Shown here: piece after piece, positions 9,505 through 18,770 of the stretch
Numbering within the stretch: position 1 is the stretch's first letter
Layout: the number at the start of each line of letters is the position of its first letter
Origin: a virus
Length of the DNA stretch: 45,849 nt
Strand: one strand, 5' to 3'
IMG/VR virus record: IMGVR_UViG_3300009618_000010
Coordinates: 1 to 45,849 of that record
Notes under the pieces: model-generated
The model's input: only the letters and a program-made list of their open reading frames with translations
What the model was told of the DNA's origin: nothing
Databases searched by the model: none
Position numbers and translations under genes: made by a program

Positions 9505-9798
9505 ATGAAATATGCAGCGTTAATTTTAAGCAGTTTAATCATGCTATTTTGCTGCGGTGTGGCGGCGATCTTTGGATATTGCTGCTGGGACTGCTCTTCT
9601 CCCGCCAGTGACCCCGACCTTGCCGCCGCTGGCTTCCGGGCTGTTCCCACCATAGGCGATCATTTGCTGCACGCTGTAATGGCATCAGGCATTACCTTTG
9701 TAGTGCTTTTAGTATTGATGACCGTGATTGCCCTAATTTGGCTCGCTTTTTTAAACTGCCTGCGCGGAATTTCCAGCGCAGTGCGAGGGGACGAATAA
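9505..9798 (+). CDS. Small membrane protein with a DPDLAAAGF motif (moron candidate)
   Basis: 97 aa on the strand opposite to all neighbours. Residues 1-27 are a hydrophobic segment (MKYAALILSSLIMLFCCGVA) that could be a signal anchor; a second hydrophobic segment covers about residues 59-83 (ITFVVLLVLMTVIALIWLAF). Between them lies SDPDLAAAGFRAVP, the same motif as in the giant protein. The stop (9796-9798) directly abuts the end of the 617-aa gene. It has its own promoter but only a weak A/G-rich stretch before the ATG. An isolated, inverted, self-promoted gene in a late operon is the usual description of a moron. Function is unknown; the two hydrophobic segments suggest the cell membrane. 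The frame could in principle be chance, but the composition and promoter argue for a gene. Confidence 0.65.
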   Translation: MKYAALILSSLIMLFCCGVAAIFGYCCWDCSSPASDPDLAAAGFRAVPTIGDHLLHAVMASGITFVVLLVLMTVIALIWLAFLNCLRGISSAVRGDE

Positions 9799-11652
9799 TT
9801 ATCGGTTAACCGGCTTGCCGTTCACAATCACCGTGCCGCGCCAACTTGGCGGCAAAGCCAACGCCTGCTCTTTTGTCATGGTTGGAGGGCCAGCGGCAGG
9901 AGCACCCGCAGCACCAGGAGCACCCGCAGCACCAGGAGCAGCCGCAGCGCCAGGAGCAGCCGTAGCCGCAGCGGCAGATGATCTGGCAACGTTCTCGGCT
10001 ACAGATGGAAGTCCGGTAGCCTTTCTGCCCGTCTGCCTCTCAAATTCATCCATCACAGTTTGCTGATGCGCGCTTAGGATTTTAACAAGAGTTTGGTCAA
10101 TATATTGATTGAAGGCTTCGGGAGACCGCATCGCTTGGGGCAAACCTTCATTGATTTTCTTAACCTCTTGATCGGTGACGCGGCCAACATGCAGCGTGCT
10201 TAAACTTTCAAGAAACTGTTTGCTCAAGAACCGCTTTACCAGGTCGCTTGCGGCTTGGGGAGACGCTGTTCCCACTCTTCCGCCTGATATATTTGCAGCC
10301 GCAGCCTCAAGCCATCGCCATGCATCCCCTGCTCCCGCGCCTGTGACAACTCCAAGGGTGGAAGGATAGTTGGAAACAGCCGCCCTAACATTACTGATTT
10401 GTTGAAAGACTTGATTGACATTGTTTAAATCTTCCTGTGTTTCCGCCACTGCTTTGGGAGAAGTTTGAGCAGCAGCCGCAGTGGCTTCCGGGGTAAGAGA
10501 AGCCGCTCCAGTTTCAGGGTTAATATCCCATCTATTAACTCCACCACCACTTTGTTCTCTGGTAGCTGCCGCAAGCGCCTGAATTCCAGAAAGATTGACA
10601 ACGTTAGCCTTACCCCCACCTGGAAGAGGAACTTCACCTGTAGTCTGAACCGTATTAGGCGGAACCTGGCCAACAGGCACCGCGGCTAATTGCTGATTAT
10701 TCCAATCTCTTACTGCCTGTGCGGGATTTGATAAATATCCGAATCCGGCTTTAGTAAGATTTACTCCACTACGCCGAAGAATTTCAGCAGCCGCCGCAGG
10801 GTCTTCTTTAAAGATTTGCTGATAAGGCTTGCCGGTATGCTGAGCCAAAATATCGCCTGGCGTTCCCATGGAAGCAGGCGAAGGGGCGGCTTCACGCGGA
10901 GAACCTGATGTCCCAGGCGGAGGCGTTGCTGTTGCTCCCGGTTGTCCCGCTGTCCCTGCCTGAGAAGCAACGGGTGTCCCTGTGGCTGCGCCTGTCCCTG
11001 CTGTCGAGGATAGAGGCGAGGCTAAAGGCGGCGTTAGAGTCCCTGGCGGAAGAACAGAAATACCGTTCGACCCAAGTTTGTCAAGGTCTTCATCATTAAG
11101 AGGAAACTTATATGTAGGCGACCCAGGGCCTTGAGTATTTACGGAATCAGTAGCAGGCACCGGGTTAGGTCGTGGTGTGTAAGGAGCTTGATCTGTCATT
11201 GCAGATGCAGAAGCCGGGCCAGAATTGCCGTCTCCTGCCGCGCCGGTGACTTTGGATGTAGTGCTCCCTAATCCAGACTTGTCAGGAGGAACATCAGTTG
11301 GTCGTGCTCCATTATCTCTCTGAGTGCTGTCTGGAATTTGCAAAACATCATTATAGTTACCCGGCCCAACAGGAGGCAATGAAGGAGGATTGACCTGGGG
11401 AGACTTACCCGAATCTGTAGGACGAAATTGACCCTGCTGTTCTACACCAAATTTCGCCTGCTGCATCTGCCAAGCTTGAGCAGCTATTTGTTGTTGCGTG
11501 AGTTGTGTTCCTGCTTGTATGGCAGATGTCTGCGCTTGAGCCTCTGGTCTTTGAACCAAAAATTGATACAACAAATTTCCGACATTTCCCATTGCTCGCC
11601 CTGCATTAGCAGAAGCGGCAGCATTTGGGTCTGTAAAAGGTTCTAGTGGCAT
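9799..11652 (-). CDS. Putative internal virion/structural protein (617 aa)
   Basis: Not assigned to a named family. The N-terminus is Ala/Gln-rich (ASANAGRAMGNVGNLLYQF...QAQTSAIQAGTQLTQQQI), consistent with helical packing. Residues 100-290 are a low-complexity Pro/Gly/Thr/Ser linker. From about 390 the protein is more ordered: LNNVNQVFQQISNVRAAV, then KRFLSKQFLESLSTLHVGRVTDQEVKKINEGLPQ and INQ-like helices, a pattern I associate with phage internal or ejected proteins. The tail has Ala-Gly-Pro collagen-like triplets and ends in SWRGTVIVNGKPVNR. It follows the 96-aa and 246-aa genes closely and is probably in one transcript with them. The virion assignment comes from position and composition only. 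Confidence 0.75.
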   Translation of the reverse strand: MPLEPFTDPNAAASANAGRAMGNVGNLLYQFLVQRPEAQAQTSAIQAGTQLTQQQIAAQAWQMQQAKFGVEQQGQFRPTDSGKSPQVNPPSLPPVGPGNYNDVLQIPDSTQRDNGARPTDVPPDKSGLGSTTSKVTGAAGDGNSGPASASAMTDQAPYTPRPNPVPATDSVNTQGPGSPTYKFPLNDEDLDKLGSNGISVLPPGTLTPPLASPLSSTAGTGAATGTPVASQAGTAGQPGATATPPPGTSGSPREAAPSPASMGTPGDILAQHTGKPYQQIFKEDPAAAAEILRRSGVNLTKAGFGYLSNPAQAVRDWNNQQLAAVPVGQVPPNTVQTTGEVPLPGGGKANVVNLSGIQALAAATREQSGGGVNRWDINPETGAASLTPEATAAAAQTSPKAVAETQEDLNNVNQVFQQISNVRAAVSNYPSTLGVVTGAGAGDAWRWLEAAAANISGGRVGTASPQAASDLVKRFLSKQFLESLSTLHVGRVTDQEVKKINEGLPQAMRSPEAFNQYIDQTLVKILSAHQQTVMDEFERQTGRKATGLPSVAENVARSSAAAATAAPGAAAAPGAAGAPGAAGAPAAGPPTMTKEQALALPPSWRGTVIVNGKPVNR

Positions 11653-11655
11653 AAA

Positions 11656-11946
11656 TTATTGAGGGGCACAAAATCCTCCGGCAGCAGGCGCAGCAGTATT
11701 TCCGGCAGCAGGTGCAGCAGCAGCATCATTTCCGGCAGCATTCAGCGCCATGCCCCCAGCACCTGAACCACCAAGACTAGTCGGCGCTACAGTTCCAGCC
11801 GGGGGAGAACAAAACCCATGCTTACCCATTACTTGAGCTAATCCCGATAAATCAGGGCTTTTAGCTGTAGGAGATTGCGGAGGCATTGTCGTCCCCCCAG
11901 TAGGTGAATTGCCCAAATAACTTAATGTAGTGGGTAGATTTTGCAT
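11656..11946 (-). CDS. Small Ala/Gly/Pro-rich protein (96 aa)
   Basis: Unrecognised. The sequence opens MQNLPTTLSYLGNSPTGG and ends in an AAAAPAAGNTAAPAAGG stretch before GGFCAPQ; two cysteines stand in GFC contexts (KHGFCSP and GGFCAP). It sits three bases from the 617-aa gene and three bases after the 246-aa gene, so the three genes are almost certainly co-transcribed. A small structural or chaperone partner of the flanking Ala-rich virion candidates is the most likely role, but nothing in the sequence proves it. Confidence 0.6.
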   Translation of the reverse strand: MQNLPTTLSYLGNSPTGGTTMPPQSPTAKSPDLSGLAQVMGKHGFCSPPAGTVAPTSLGGSGAGGMALNAAGNDAAAAPAAGNTAAPAAGGFCAPQ

Positions 11947-11949
11947 AGA

Positions 11950-12690
11950 TTAAAACGATGGAACGGTGTTTAGAATTCCAGATTCAACGCTTGGACTCAT
12001 AACTCCGCTGGTGTAATCTCCACTCCCAGCACTGTAAAGTTGACCACCAGAGCCAAGGCCGCTGATAATCGGCGCGGCAGCCCCGGCACCGCCAGCATAC
12101 GCGCCAGGCACTCCGCTAAGATAACTCAACGGGGCAGCATAGGCTTGCGCTAACTGCCCACCAGCCTGATTTTGCGCGCCGCGCTCGGCCTGATAGTTCT
12201 GCAAATATGAGAGGGCATTCTGTTGAGCCGCTGCCTCGTTGCCCTGAGCCGTCGCCGCCTGCTGCACCTGCTGCTGGCCGGTGCCCCAGGCCATGCCACT
12301 CTTAGCCATTTCAGATCGCGCGCGCGCTGCCGCGTCAGCGGCCCCCGCACCCTGGACAGCCTCGTTTTGGGCCAGCGCGCGGTTCAACTGAGGGCTGCCG
12401 GAGAGATAATCGCCCGCCGCTGTATTGGCTGCATTTGTTTGGGCTGCCCCAAAGCCAGGATTGGCCGCTGCTGACTGCAAAGCCGACGCAGAAGCCTGAC
12501 CAGCGGCATTCATGGCTGGCATATTGCCACCAAGATAAGAGAGGGCCTGCTGGCCAAGCTGGGAAGCTCCCGAAGGGGTAAAAATAGGCTTACCATTCGG
12601 CCCAATGGACGACGGCCCCAGCGGATTGGCCCACTGGTTATTGTTCCATTGATTCCCACCTTGAGTTTGTCCGCCGCTGCAAAAGCTCAT
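11950..12690 (-). CDS. Ala/Gln-rich putative ejection/internal virion protein (246 aa)
   Basis: Begins MSFCSGGQTQGGNQWNNNQW, then a long Ala/Gln/Asn-rich helical region (residues 45-185, e.g. AGQASASALQSAAANPGFGA and QQQVQQAATAQGNEAAAQQ) and a Gly/Ser-rich end. Proteins of this make-up and operon position in short-tailed phages are often small ejection (pilot) proteins that leave the virion with the DNA. That is inference; no domain is recognised. On the minus strand TATGAT (12702-12697) stands six bases before the ATG without a convincing -35 box. An AAGGAAAGGGG stretch about 14 bases upstream could serve as a distant ribosome-binding site. Confidence 0.7.
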   Translation of the reverse strand: MSFCSGGQTQGGNQWNNNQWANPLGPSSIGPNGKPIFTPSGASQLGQQALSYLGGNMPAMNAAGQASASALQSAAANPGFGAAQTNAANTAAGDYLSGSPQLNRALAQNEAVQGAGAADAAARARSEMAKSGMAWGTGQQQVQQAATAQGNEAAAQQNALSYLQNYQAERGAQNQAGGQLAQAYAAPLSYLSGVPGAYAGGAGAAAPIISGLGSGGQLYSAGSGDYTSGVMSPSVESGILNTVPSF

Positions 12691-12750
12691 TTTTAGATCA
12701 TACCCCTTTCCTTAATTCTGACCGATTTTCCCTGATTTTGCAAGCCTAAA

Positions 12751-13200
12751 CTACGCCTCCGTAGGTGCTTTGGAATCAAAGGAATACATACGATATTTAC
12801 GGCTCATGGCTACGGCATGGTCAAAGCCACCCCGTAGGAGCGCCACGGCATAAAAAATGTCCTGATATTGGCTCTTGAGCACCTGAGCCGTGATCTGCTC
12901 CAAAACTTCCGATTTTTTGCGAAAATCTTCCGATGCAACCCAGGCCAGCGCGCTCATGTGGAGCACGGGCAAGAGAAAATCCTGGTGCTTCTGGAAAAAC
13001 TCGTTTTTGGCGAAGGCACTCAAAAGCGCGAGATCGAAGCATACGGAAGTCTCCGCCGCGACGGGCTTATCCCCGTCGAAAAGATCGTCCTGCTTGTGAA
13101 CCCAGCAATAAAACTGCCCCATAAACGCCTCGGCAGCTTTGTCGCCGCGCGCGATGTCCGCAAACGCTTCTTTTGGTGTCCAGGACATAAATTTAGTCAA
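12751..13200 (-). CDS. Conserved phage hypothetical protein (149 aa)
   Basis: Mainly alpha-helical by eye. The segment FYCWVHKQDDLFDGDKP resembles a motif I know from uncharacterised phage proteins (a 'CHxxDDxxD' pattern), followed by helices and LLRGGFDHAVAMSRKYRMYS. Function is unknown. The start overlaps the end of the 806-aa glycosyltransferase gene by eight bases, so it is translated from the same message. An acidic pair (DD) followed by D could bind metal, but this is not established. Confidence 0.75.
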   Translation of the reverse strand: MTKFMSWTPKEAFADIARGDKAAEAFMGQFYCWVHKQDDLFDGDKPVAAETSVCFDLALLSAFAKNEFFQKHQDFLLPVLHMSALAWVASEDFRKKSEVLEQITAQVLKSQYQDIFYAVALLRGGFDHAVAMSRKYRMYSFDSKAPTEA

Positions 13201-15613
13201 GTTGAAAGTTCAATTCCGCCGCTCGACTCTTTAAAAGTGCCCTGTCGGCTTCCACAAGGTCTTCCTGCCACGCAAGTCTGGCAGTCTCATCAAAATCTTT
13301 GAGCACATTTCCGGGACGTGAGTTTAGACTGTAGTGATCGTGAAAAACTTTCGCCTCTTCGCACCATACATACTTTCCAGCTTTTTTACAGCGGGCCGAA
13401 AGCTCGTTGTCGCATCCGACATGATGGTATCCAGTATGAAAAAACTCCCCTCCAAGCATAGGGAGCAACTTTTTGCTGGCCAGCCAATGCGGATTCTCTT
13501 TTCCGCAGGAGTATTCATCATTGAAGCTGACAAAACCGTCCAGATCAGGGAAATTCTTCTGCATGGCCTCGACCGCGAGCCGCAGCCAGCCTGGTTTCGG
13601 AATGCAATCGTTTCCAAGGAAGGCTACAAGCTCTCCTTTAGACGAATCCACCATCTTTTTTAGAAGTTTAGGCACCCCGGCCCGATTTGTGAAACTGTCG
13701 TGCTCCACAACTACGTCATAATTGGAATACTCCGCAGTTTTGTGCAGCAAATCGAGCATGTTCTTTAACTTCTCTTCTCGGCCCAATGTTGGAATACAGA
13801 CAGTGACATGCGGCTGGCTACTTTTTCCAAAATAGAGCCGCTCCAACACTTCTCTAGGGGCCTGCACGGTGCGCGTCTCACCAACAAAAAGAGGGTCAAA
13901 GGCACTCCCCGCGTCGATGCACGTAATATCAGATCGAACTTTAAGAAGCTCGGCAATCAAAATCTTGCTCATCATCCCGGTTGAGAAAACAAAAAGAGCA
14001 TCCCGTTTGCAGTAATTAAAAAGCTCCTTCTTAACGCGCTCAAAATCACTGAAAGCGTTTTTTAACGGAACCTCGACAAACCGGGCCTTGAGCAACTCTG
14101 CTGCTTGCCGTAACCTGGATGGGCCAACAAAGACTTTAACCCCAGTCCTGGCGGAAACTGCATCCCAAAACGATTTCACTTCGAGAAGATTATTGTCCGT
14201 CCGATGCAAAAGCATATTGAAAGTCTTTTGATTTCGGAAACCTACAACGTGGACACTCCCTGACAAATAAGCAAATGCCTGGATTAACGCGCGGGCTAAT
14301 TCCGGGCTGTAGGTATGCCCATCGCAGTTCTCCCCCTTCACTCCGTCGATGCAGGCGCGCTCCCCGTCCCCCAATTTCACAAAGCTAAATGGCTCCCGCG
14401 CTATGACCGCCTTTTTAAACTCATCCAGCGATAAGCCGGGCTTGAGGTAGAACTGACCATCACTCAGGTATTTCTCGTTGAACGGCTGATAACTTACTGC
14501 CTGCCGCCAGTGAAAACCGCTGCCTGCTCTATCCCCCATCCACCATAGCGCCCAATATAGTAACTCGTGGGGCTGCTGACGGTAATGATTTTCATCGTTT
14601 GCGTAGAAGTCCGTGTTCGGAAGAGCGAGCGCCGCAGAGGCGTAGGCCGCTGTTTTGTGATGGTCGTTTTTCTCAAAAAAGTAGCAGGCAAGGCGCATCA
14701 GCGGTTCCCGCCTGTGACCATCAGCAAGAAAAGCCCGGTTCCACCAATCCAAAGCTTCTTCCGGCTGGTTTAGAGACTTGTAACAATCCCCGATAAAAAC
14801 CATGCTTTGCGCGCGCTCGGCTGCCCAACCATTCATGGTGATATGCCGTTTAAGCTCACGTATGGCCGACTGATACCGGCCTTTATACATAAGCTCTCTC
14901 CCAAAATAATGAGAGTTTCGATCATTTTTCGGATGCAGAAAACAATCCAGCGCGAGGCCGACAAGATAACCGCTGCGATTAGTCGTGAGATTCTGCCAAT
15001 GCTCTATCTTCACGACTTCCGGCCCAAGGTAAATCGACTCAGACGGTGTAATATCGGTGAGAACCTCATGCACAATGCACTCTGAATTCCACTTCGATTT
15101 GAGGCGATTGTAGAATCTGGCGTGCCTGAATTGGATTATAGGGTCTCCAAACGAATCGTGAGCGTAAACAAAATCATGTTCGATTCGCCCCAAGTTTGGC
15201 ATCGACATAACGCTATCAACTGCATCGAGATCAAGCTTCGTAAAAGCCTCATCACAATCCAGAATGCACACCCAATCTCTGCTCGCCAGGCTCACCACAG
15301 AATTTCGCGCGGCGCTGAAATCAAACAGCCTGTCTCCTTCCTTCACAATAGGCTGCTCTCCCCCAACTACAAACTTGTCGTTTATCCCTCTTGCGATTTC
15401 GGCGTCCAGCACGTGGATAAAACGTTCCCCCTCTTCAAAAACAATGCAGCCAAGATCAGCCGCGACTTTAGGCGTTCCATCCGTGGAGCCTGTATCCGCC
15501 AAAATTATTTCTCCGCCGCGCTCCTTAAATTCAGCCAAAGAAGCGATTAGACGAGGGAGAGTCTTAGACTCGTTTTTTGCAATCAGAGCAACTGAGAATA
15601 AGGGAGTTTTCAT
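13193..15613 (-). CDS. Three-domain glycosyltransferase (GT2 - GT-D-like - GT2)
   Basis: 806 aa. Domain 1 (about 1-250) is GT2-type: FSVALIAKNESKTLPRLIAS, then EIILADTGSTDGT and CILDCDEAF as the DxD-like metal site. A helical stretch (about 250-390) has TPR-like features (ALDWWNRAFLADGHRREPLM). Domain 2 (about 395-590) contains FSFVKLGDGERAC, the KxGDGE pattern of the GT-D type glycosyltransferase fold. Domain 3 (about 600-800) is again GT2-like: VTVCIPTLGREEKL, VVVEHDSFTN, FLGNDCIPKPGW. Likely cytoplasmic, adding several sugars to a phage or host glycan or to virion proteins; target unknown. It lies directly after the 224-aa GT-A-like gene, overlapping its end by four bases, inside the tail and virion operon. 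The family calls rest on motif recognition. Confidence 0.85.
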   Translation of the reverse strand: MKTPLFSVALIAKNESKTLPRLIASLAEFKERGGEIILADTGSTDGTPKVAADLGCIVFEEGERFIHVLDAEIARGINDKFVVGGEQPIVKEGDRLFDFSAARNSVVSLASRDWVCILDCDEAFTKLDLDAVDSVMSMPNLGRIEHDFVYAHDSFGDPIIQFRHARFYNRLKSKWNSECIVHEVLTDITPSESIYLGPEVVKIEHWQNLTTNRSGYLVGLALDCFLHPKNDRNSHYFGRELMYKGRYQSAIRELKRHITMNGWAAERAQSMVFIGDCYKSLNQPEEALDWWNRAFLADGHRREPLMRLACYFFEKNDHHKTAAYASAALALPNTDFYANDENHYRQQPHELLYWALWWMGDRAGSGFHWRQAVSYQPFNEKYLSDGQFYLKPGLSLDEFKKAVIAREPFSFVKLGDGERACIDGVKGENCDGHTYSPELARALIQAFAYLSGSVHVVGFRNQKTFNMLLHRTDNNLLEVKSFWDAVSARTGVKVFVGPSRLRQAAELLKARFVEVPLKNAFSDFERVKKELFNYCKRDALFVFSTGMMSKILIAELLKVRSDITCIDAGSAFDPLFVGETRTVQAPREVLERLYFGKSSQPHVTVCIPTLGREEKLKNMLDLLHKTAEYSNYDVVVEHDSFTNRAGVPKLLKKMVDSSKGELVAFLGNDCIPKPGWLRLAVEAMQKNFPDLDGFVSFNDEYSCGKENPHWLASKKLLPMLGGEFFHTGYHHVGCDNELSARCKKAGKYVWCEEAKVFHDHYSLNSRPGNVLKDFDETARLAWQEDLVEADRALLKSRAAELNFQLD

Positions 15614-16284
15614 ATATTTGTTGGAGTAAACTTCTGCAATCCATGCGCGATCTCAAACATTTTTCGATCAGCAATAGCAGTCCCTATATGCCCACACTGA
15701 ATATCACAATCTAACACGGCTCGAACACCCATGCGGTGAAGCCGCCTAAAGAAAAACACATCTTCGCCCAAATACGCTTCTTTATTCACCCCAGCGGCGG
15801 CTTCAATGTTGTTCTGAAACCACCATTCGTCCCCAAACTCTTCCGCCATCCGGTTGAGTAACTCACAGTCCACCAAAAGGCAACCTCCACCAGTTCCACC
15901 CGCTGTAAAAAGGCCGCTGGCTGGTATATCTTGGCAGAAAGTAAACGGGTCGAAATTATAGGCTACAGGAAGAAGCCCTTTTGTATAGTAAACCCCTCCA
16001 ACCACGGGAAAATCGCGGGAAGCAAGTTTTGCAATCCCGCCCGGCGGGATTAAAACATCATCATCCACCATCCACAGATGTGTTATCTCCCCTTTTTTCC
16101 ACAAATCAACGGCAGTCCTGCACATCGCATTGCGTGCCATTGTAACATACATATTGGCCTCGATCTCAAGGCGCTTTATTAGCCCTGAATTCACAGAATC
16201 CAGCAGCATCCCCATTTGATAAGCAAATCCCTCCGCGCATACAGACTTGTAAGTTGGAATTCCCAAAAGGATTTTCTTTGTCAT
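15610..16284 (-). CDS. GT-A fold glycosyltransferase-like protein (224 aa)
   Basis: Starts [18 protein letters not shown], a GT2/GT-A type opening, followed by [17 protein letters not shown] and the acidic cluster [12 protein letters not shown] that would coordinate the nucleotide-sugar metal. [10 protein letters not shown] and [17 protein letters not shown] are typical later elements of small phage GT-A proteins. The start ATG overlaps the TGA of the collagen-like fibre gene (ATGA), implying coupled translation, and the end overlaps the start of the three-domain transferase by four bases. This arrangement suggests that the enzymes act with, or on, the fibre; that is inference. Confidence 0.8.
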   Translation of the reverse strand: MTKKILLGIPTYKSVCAEGFAYQMGMLLDSVNSGLIKRLEIEANMYVTMARNAMCRTAVDLWKKGEITHLWMVDDDVLIPPGGIAKLASRDFPVVGGVYYTKGLLPVAYNFDPFTFCQDIPASGLFTAGGTGGGCLLVDCELLNRMAEEFGDEWWFQNNIEAAAGVNKEAYLGEDVFFFRRLHRMGVRAVLDCDIQCGHIGTAIADRKMFEIAHGLQKFTPTNI

Positions 16285-18764
16285 ACTAGGGATTCCCAGG
16301 CGACTAACGCTGAATTAGCATAAACGGTTATCGTCGAAAGCGTGCTCCCAGCTTCAACCGCAGGATAAACGGTGCAAGCTCCGCCATTTGTTGCTGTAAT
16401 AACGCCAGAAATTCTTACCATGCCTGTCGTCGTCGTAAAAGCAATTAAAGATATACTGTTGGCTGTGTTTGTTGCAGAAATAACCCCCTGAGTAAACGCT
16501 TGAGCAGATGTTGCGCATCCAAATAACGGAGCTAACACAGTTGGGGAACCTGCGGACACCGTAATTCCAAATTTACAAGCAGTGGCCGCAATATTTCCTA
16601 CTGTCATAATCCAGTCAAACACCCAAGTCTGAGAATTGCCAATGGCAAAACCAAGACCAGTGACGTTAGACAGAGCCGTGGTTGTGGTAAAAGTGAGATT
16701 TCCAGATAATACAATTGCTGTTGAATTCACACCTGGGCCGGTATATCCCGTGGGGCCAGTTGGCCCGGTATATCCAGTGTATCCCGTGGGGCCGATTGGC
16801 CCGGTGTAGCCGGTTGGGCCAAACCCTGTATATCCAGTCGGGCCGATTGGCCCGGTGTAACCCGTAGGGCCAGTAAACCCGCTATTAGGCCCAGTGTATC
16901 CAGTATATCCAGTGTATCCAGTTCGCCCGGTATATCCAGTTGGGCCAAACCCTGTATATCCAGTGTAACCAGTCGGGCCGGTTACGGTCGAGTTCGCGCC
17001 CGCTGCCCCGGTGTATCCGGTGTAACCAGTCGGGCCGGTATAGCCCGTCGCCCCGGCAGCCCCAGCGCCTCCGGTGTAACCCGTGGGGCCGGTGTAACCC
17101 GTGGGGCCGTGTGAAAGAGTGCAAACTACACTGTCTCCCGCTGTTATATTGCCCTCAGAAGTAAGAATAGCAGAAGACCACCCAGTCCCCCATCCTGTCT
17201 GGGTTCCTACAAAGCTTACTTGGACTCTAGTAATTACCACGGCAGGGTAATTCCAAGTTGTAGCTGTAGTTCCAAGAAGAATGCAATTTTTCCCGGCTGT
17301 TGCATCATACGATAATCTTACTTCCGAAAATGGGGGATTGCCAGTTATAGCGGCAGTGCAGGCCGCCCATGTATCTGAGCCTCCCCCGAAGCTGTAACCT
17401 CCTATTAAAACTGACCAAGCTCCTGTTGCGCTTGTATAGTCATACCCGACTATTTCTATGGCGAGCATGACATCATCCCATGCGTAAGGCATTATAAATT
17501 CTAGTGTTCCAGTAGGCGTAATATTGCTGCTATAAGAATAAACATCAAAATAAGTAAATATGCCTCCTGCGCCTGTAAGACCGGGAGCGCCAATTGGGCC
17601 AGTATAACCAGTGTAACCAGTCGGCCCGGTAGCCCCAGCGGCCCCCGCACTGCCCGTGTATCCAGTATATCCAGTTCGCCCGGTATATCCCGTGTAGCCA
17701 GTTGGGCCAAACCCTGTATATCCAGTCGGGCCGATAGGCCCGGTGTATCCCGTGGGGCCAAACCCTGTATATCCAGTCGGGCCGATTGGCCCGGTGTATC
17801 CGGTGGGGCCGGTTGCGCCCAATGGGCCTGTGTAGCCAGTCGGGCCAGTATATCCAGTTGGCCCATAATTTAACGGGCAAACAACGCTATACCCTGAAGT
17901 TATATTTGTCTCAGCAGACAAAAGAGCCGCTGACCACCCAGTTCCCCAACCAGTCAAAGCTTCAAAAGCAGTCTGGACTCTGGTGATGACCACGGCAGGA
18001 TTACTCCATGATGTGGCCGTTGTTCCGAGAAGGATGCAGCATTTTGAAGCCACATTATCCCAGGACAACCTGACTTCTGAAAACGGAGGGGAACCACTGA
18101 TTATGGCATTGTAGTCCTGCCAAAATGAACCTGATTGATAGTTAAAACCTCCAATTAAAACAGACCAAGCTCCATCAGAACTGTAATCATACCCGGTTAT
18201 CGTGATGGCAAGCTCAGTGCTTGACCATGTTTTAGGCATGATAAACTCAAGCGTTCCCGTAACCGTTCCGCCAGTATTGTCATACGAAATGACATCATTG
18301 TAAGTATAAACAGTTCCGGTTAATCCGGGCGAACCATAAGGGCCAGTATAGCCAGTCGGCCCGGTGGCCCCAGCGGCCCCAGCGCCGCCCGTGTAACCAG
18401 TCGGCCCGGTCGCCCCAGCGGCCCCAGCGCCGCCCGTGTAACCAGTCGGCCCTGTCGCCCCAGCGGCCCCAGCGGCCCCAGCACCGCCCGTGTAACCAGT
18501 CGGCCCGGTCGCCCCAGCGGCCCCAGCACCGCCCGTGTAACCAGTCGGCCCGGTCGCCCCAGGAGCACCAGGAGCGCCAGGAGCGCCAGGAGCACCAGGA
18601 GCACCAGTTGCCCCAGTCCCTCCGCTTCCACTCCCCGCAACATGCTGCACAGCCTGCTGGCACTTGCGCGTCCATACTGCAACGGCCTGCTGATAATCTT
18701 TTAGATTATGCCCCCCTGTTGAGGGTGTGGGGGGAAGCGTGAATGGGGGTGTGGGTTCGCCCAT
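16281..18764 (-). CDS. Collagen-like tail fibre protein (827 aa)
   Basis: After a 50-residue head with helical [19 protein letters not shown], the protein alternates collagen Gly-X-Y segments ([16 protein letters not shown] type; about 52-145, 300-400 and 560-690) with globular parts. Two globular domains (about 145-300 and 400-560) are clear duplicates: both have [43 protein letters not shown] and GWGTGWS. The C-terminal 140 residues (from [19 protein letters not shown]) are a beta-rich cap like those ending bacterial and phage collagen-like fibres. Expected to be trimeric and exposed on the virion. The DNA of the collagen parts is highly repetitive, so length variation is likely. A short gap (18765-18770) separates it from the hub gene. 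Confidence 0.85.
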   Translation of the reverse strand: MGEPTPPFTLPPTPSTGGHNLKDYQQAVAVWTRKCQQAVQHVAGSGSGGTGATGAPGAPGAPGAPGAPGATGPTGYTGGAGAAGATGPTGYTGGAGAAGAAGATGPTGYTGGAGAAGATGPTGYTGGAGAAGATGPTGYTGPYGSPGLTGTVYTYNDVISYDNTGGTVTGTLEFIMPKTWSSTELAITITGYDYSSDGAWSVLIGGFNYQSGSFWQDYNAIISGSPPFSEVRLSWDNVASKCCILLGTTATSWSNPAVVITRVQTAFEALTGWGTGWSAALLSAETNITSGYSVVCPLNYGPTGYTGPTGYTGPLGATGPTGYTGPIGPTGYTGFGPTGYTGPIGPTGYTGFGPTGYTGYTGRTGYTGYTGSAGAAGATGPTGYTGYTGPIGAPGLTGAGGIFTYFDVYSYSSNITPTGTLEFIMPYAWDDVMLAIEIVGYDYTSATGAWSVLIGGYSFGGGSDTWAACTAAITGNPPFSEVRLSYDATAGKNCILLGTTATTWNYPAVVITRVQVSFVGTQTGWGTGWSSAILTSEGNITAGDSVVCTLSHGPTGYTGPTGYTGGAGAAGATGYTGPTGYTGYTGAAGANSTVTGPTGYTGYTGFGPTGYTGRTGYTGYTGYTGPNSGFTGPTGYTGPIGPTGYTGFGPTGYTGPIGPTGYTGYTGPTGPTGYTGPGVNSTAIVLSGNLTFTTTTALSNVTGLGFAIGNSQTWVFDWIMTVGNIAATACKFGITVSAGSPTVLAPLFGCATSAQAFTQGVISATNTANSISLIAFTTTTGMVRISGVITATNGGACTVYPAVEAGSTLSTITVYANSALVAWESLV

Positions 18765-18770
18765 ACAGCC

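Larger units (their letters stand above)
9106..9650. repeat. 41-nt inverted repeat in frame in two opposed genes
   Basis: Minus-strand 9146-9106 (last DPDLAAAGF unit of the giant gene) and plus-strand 9610-9650 (same peptide in the small membrane-protein gene) agree at 38 of 41 bases. Both copies are read in the same codon phase. They flank 463 bp (9147-9609) that contain both start codons and both promoter candidates. Confidence 0.85.
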
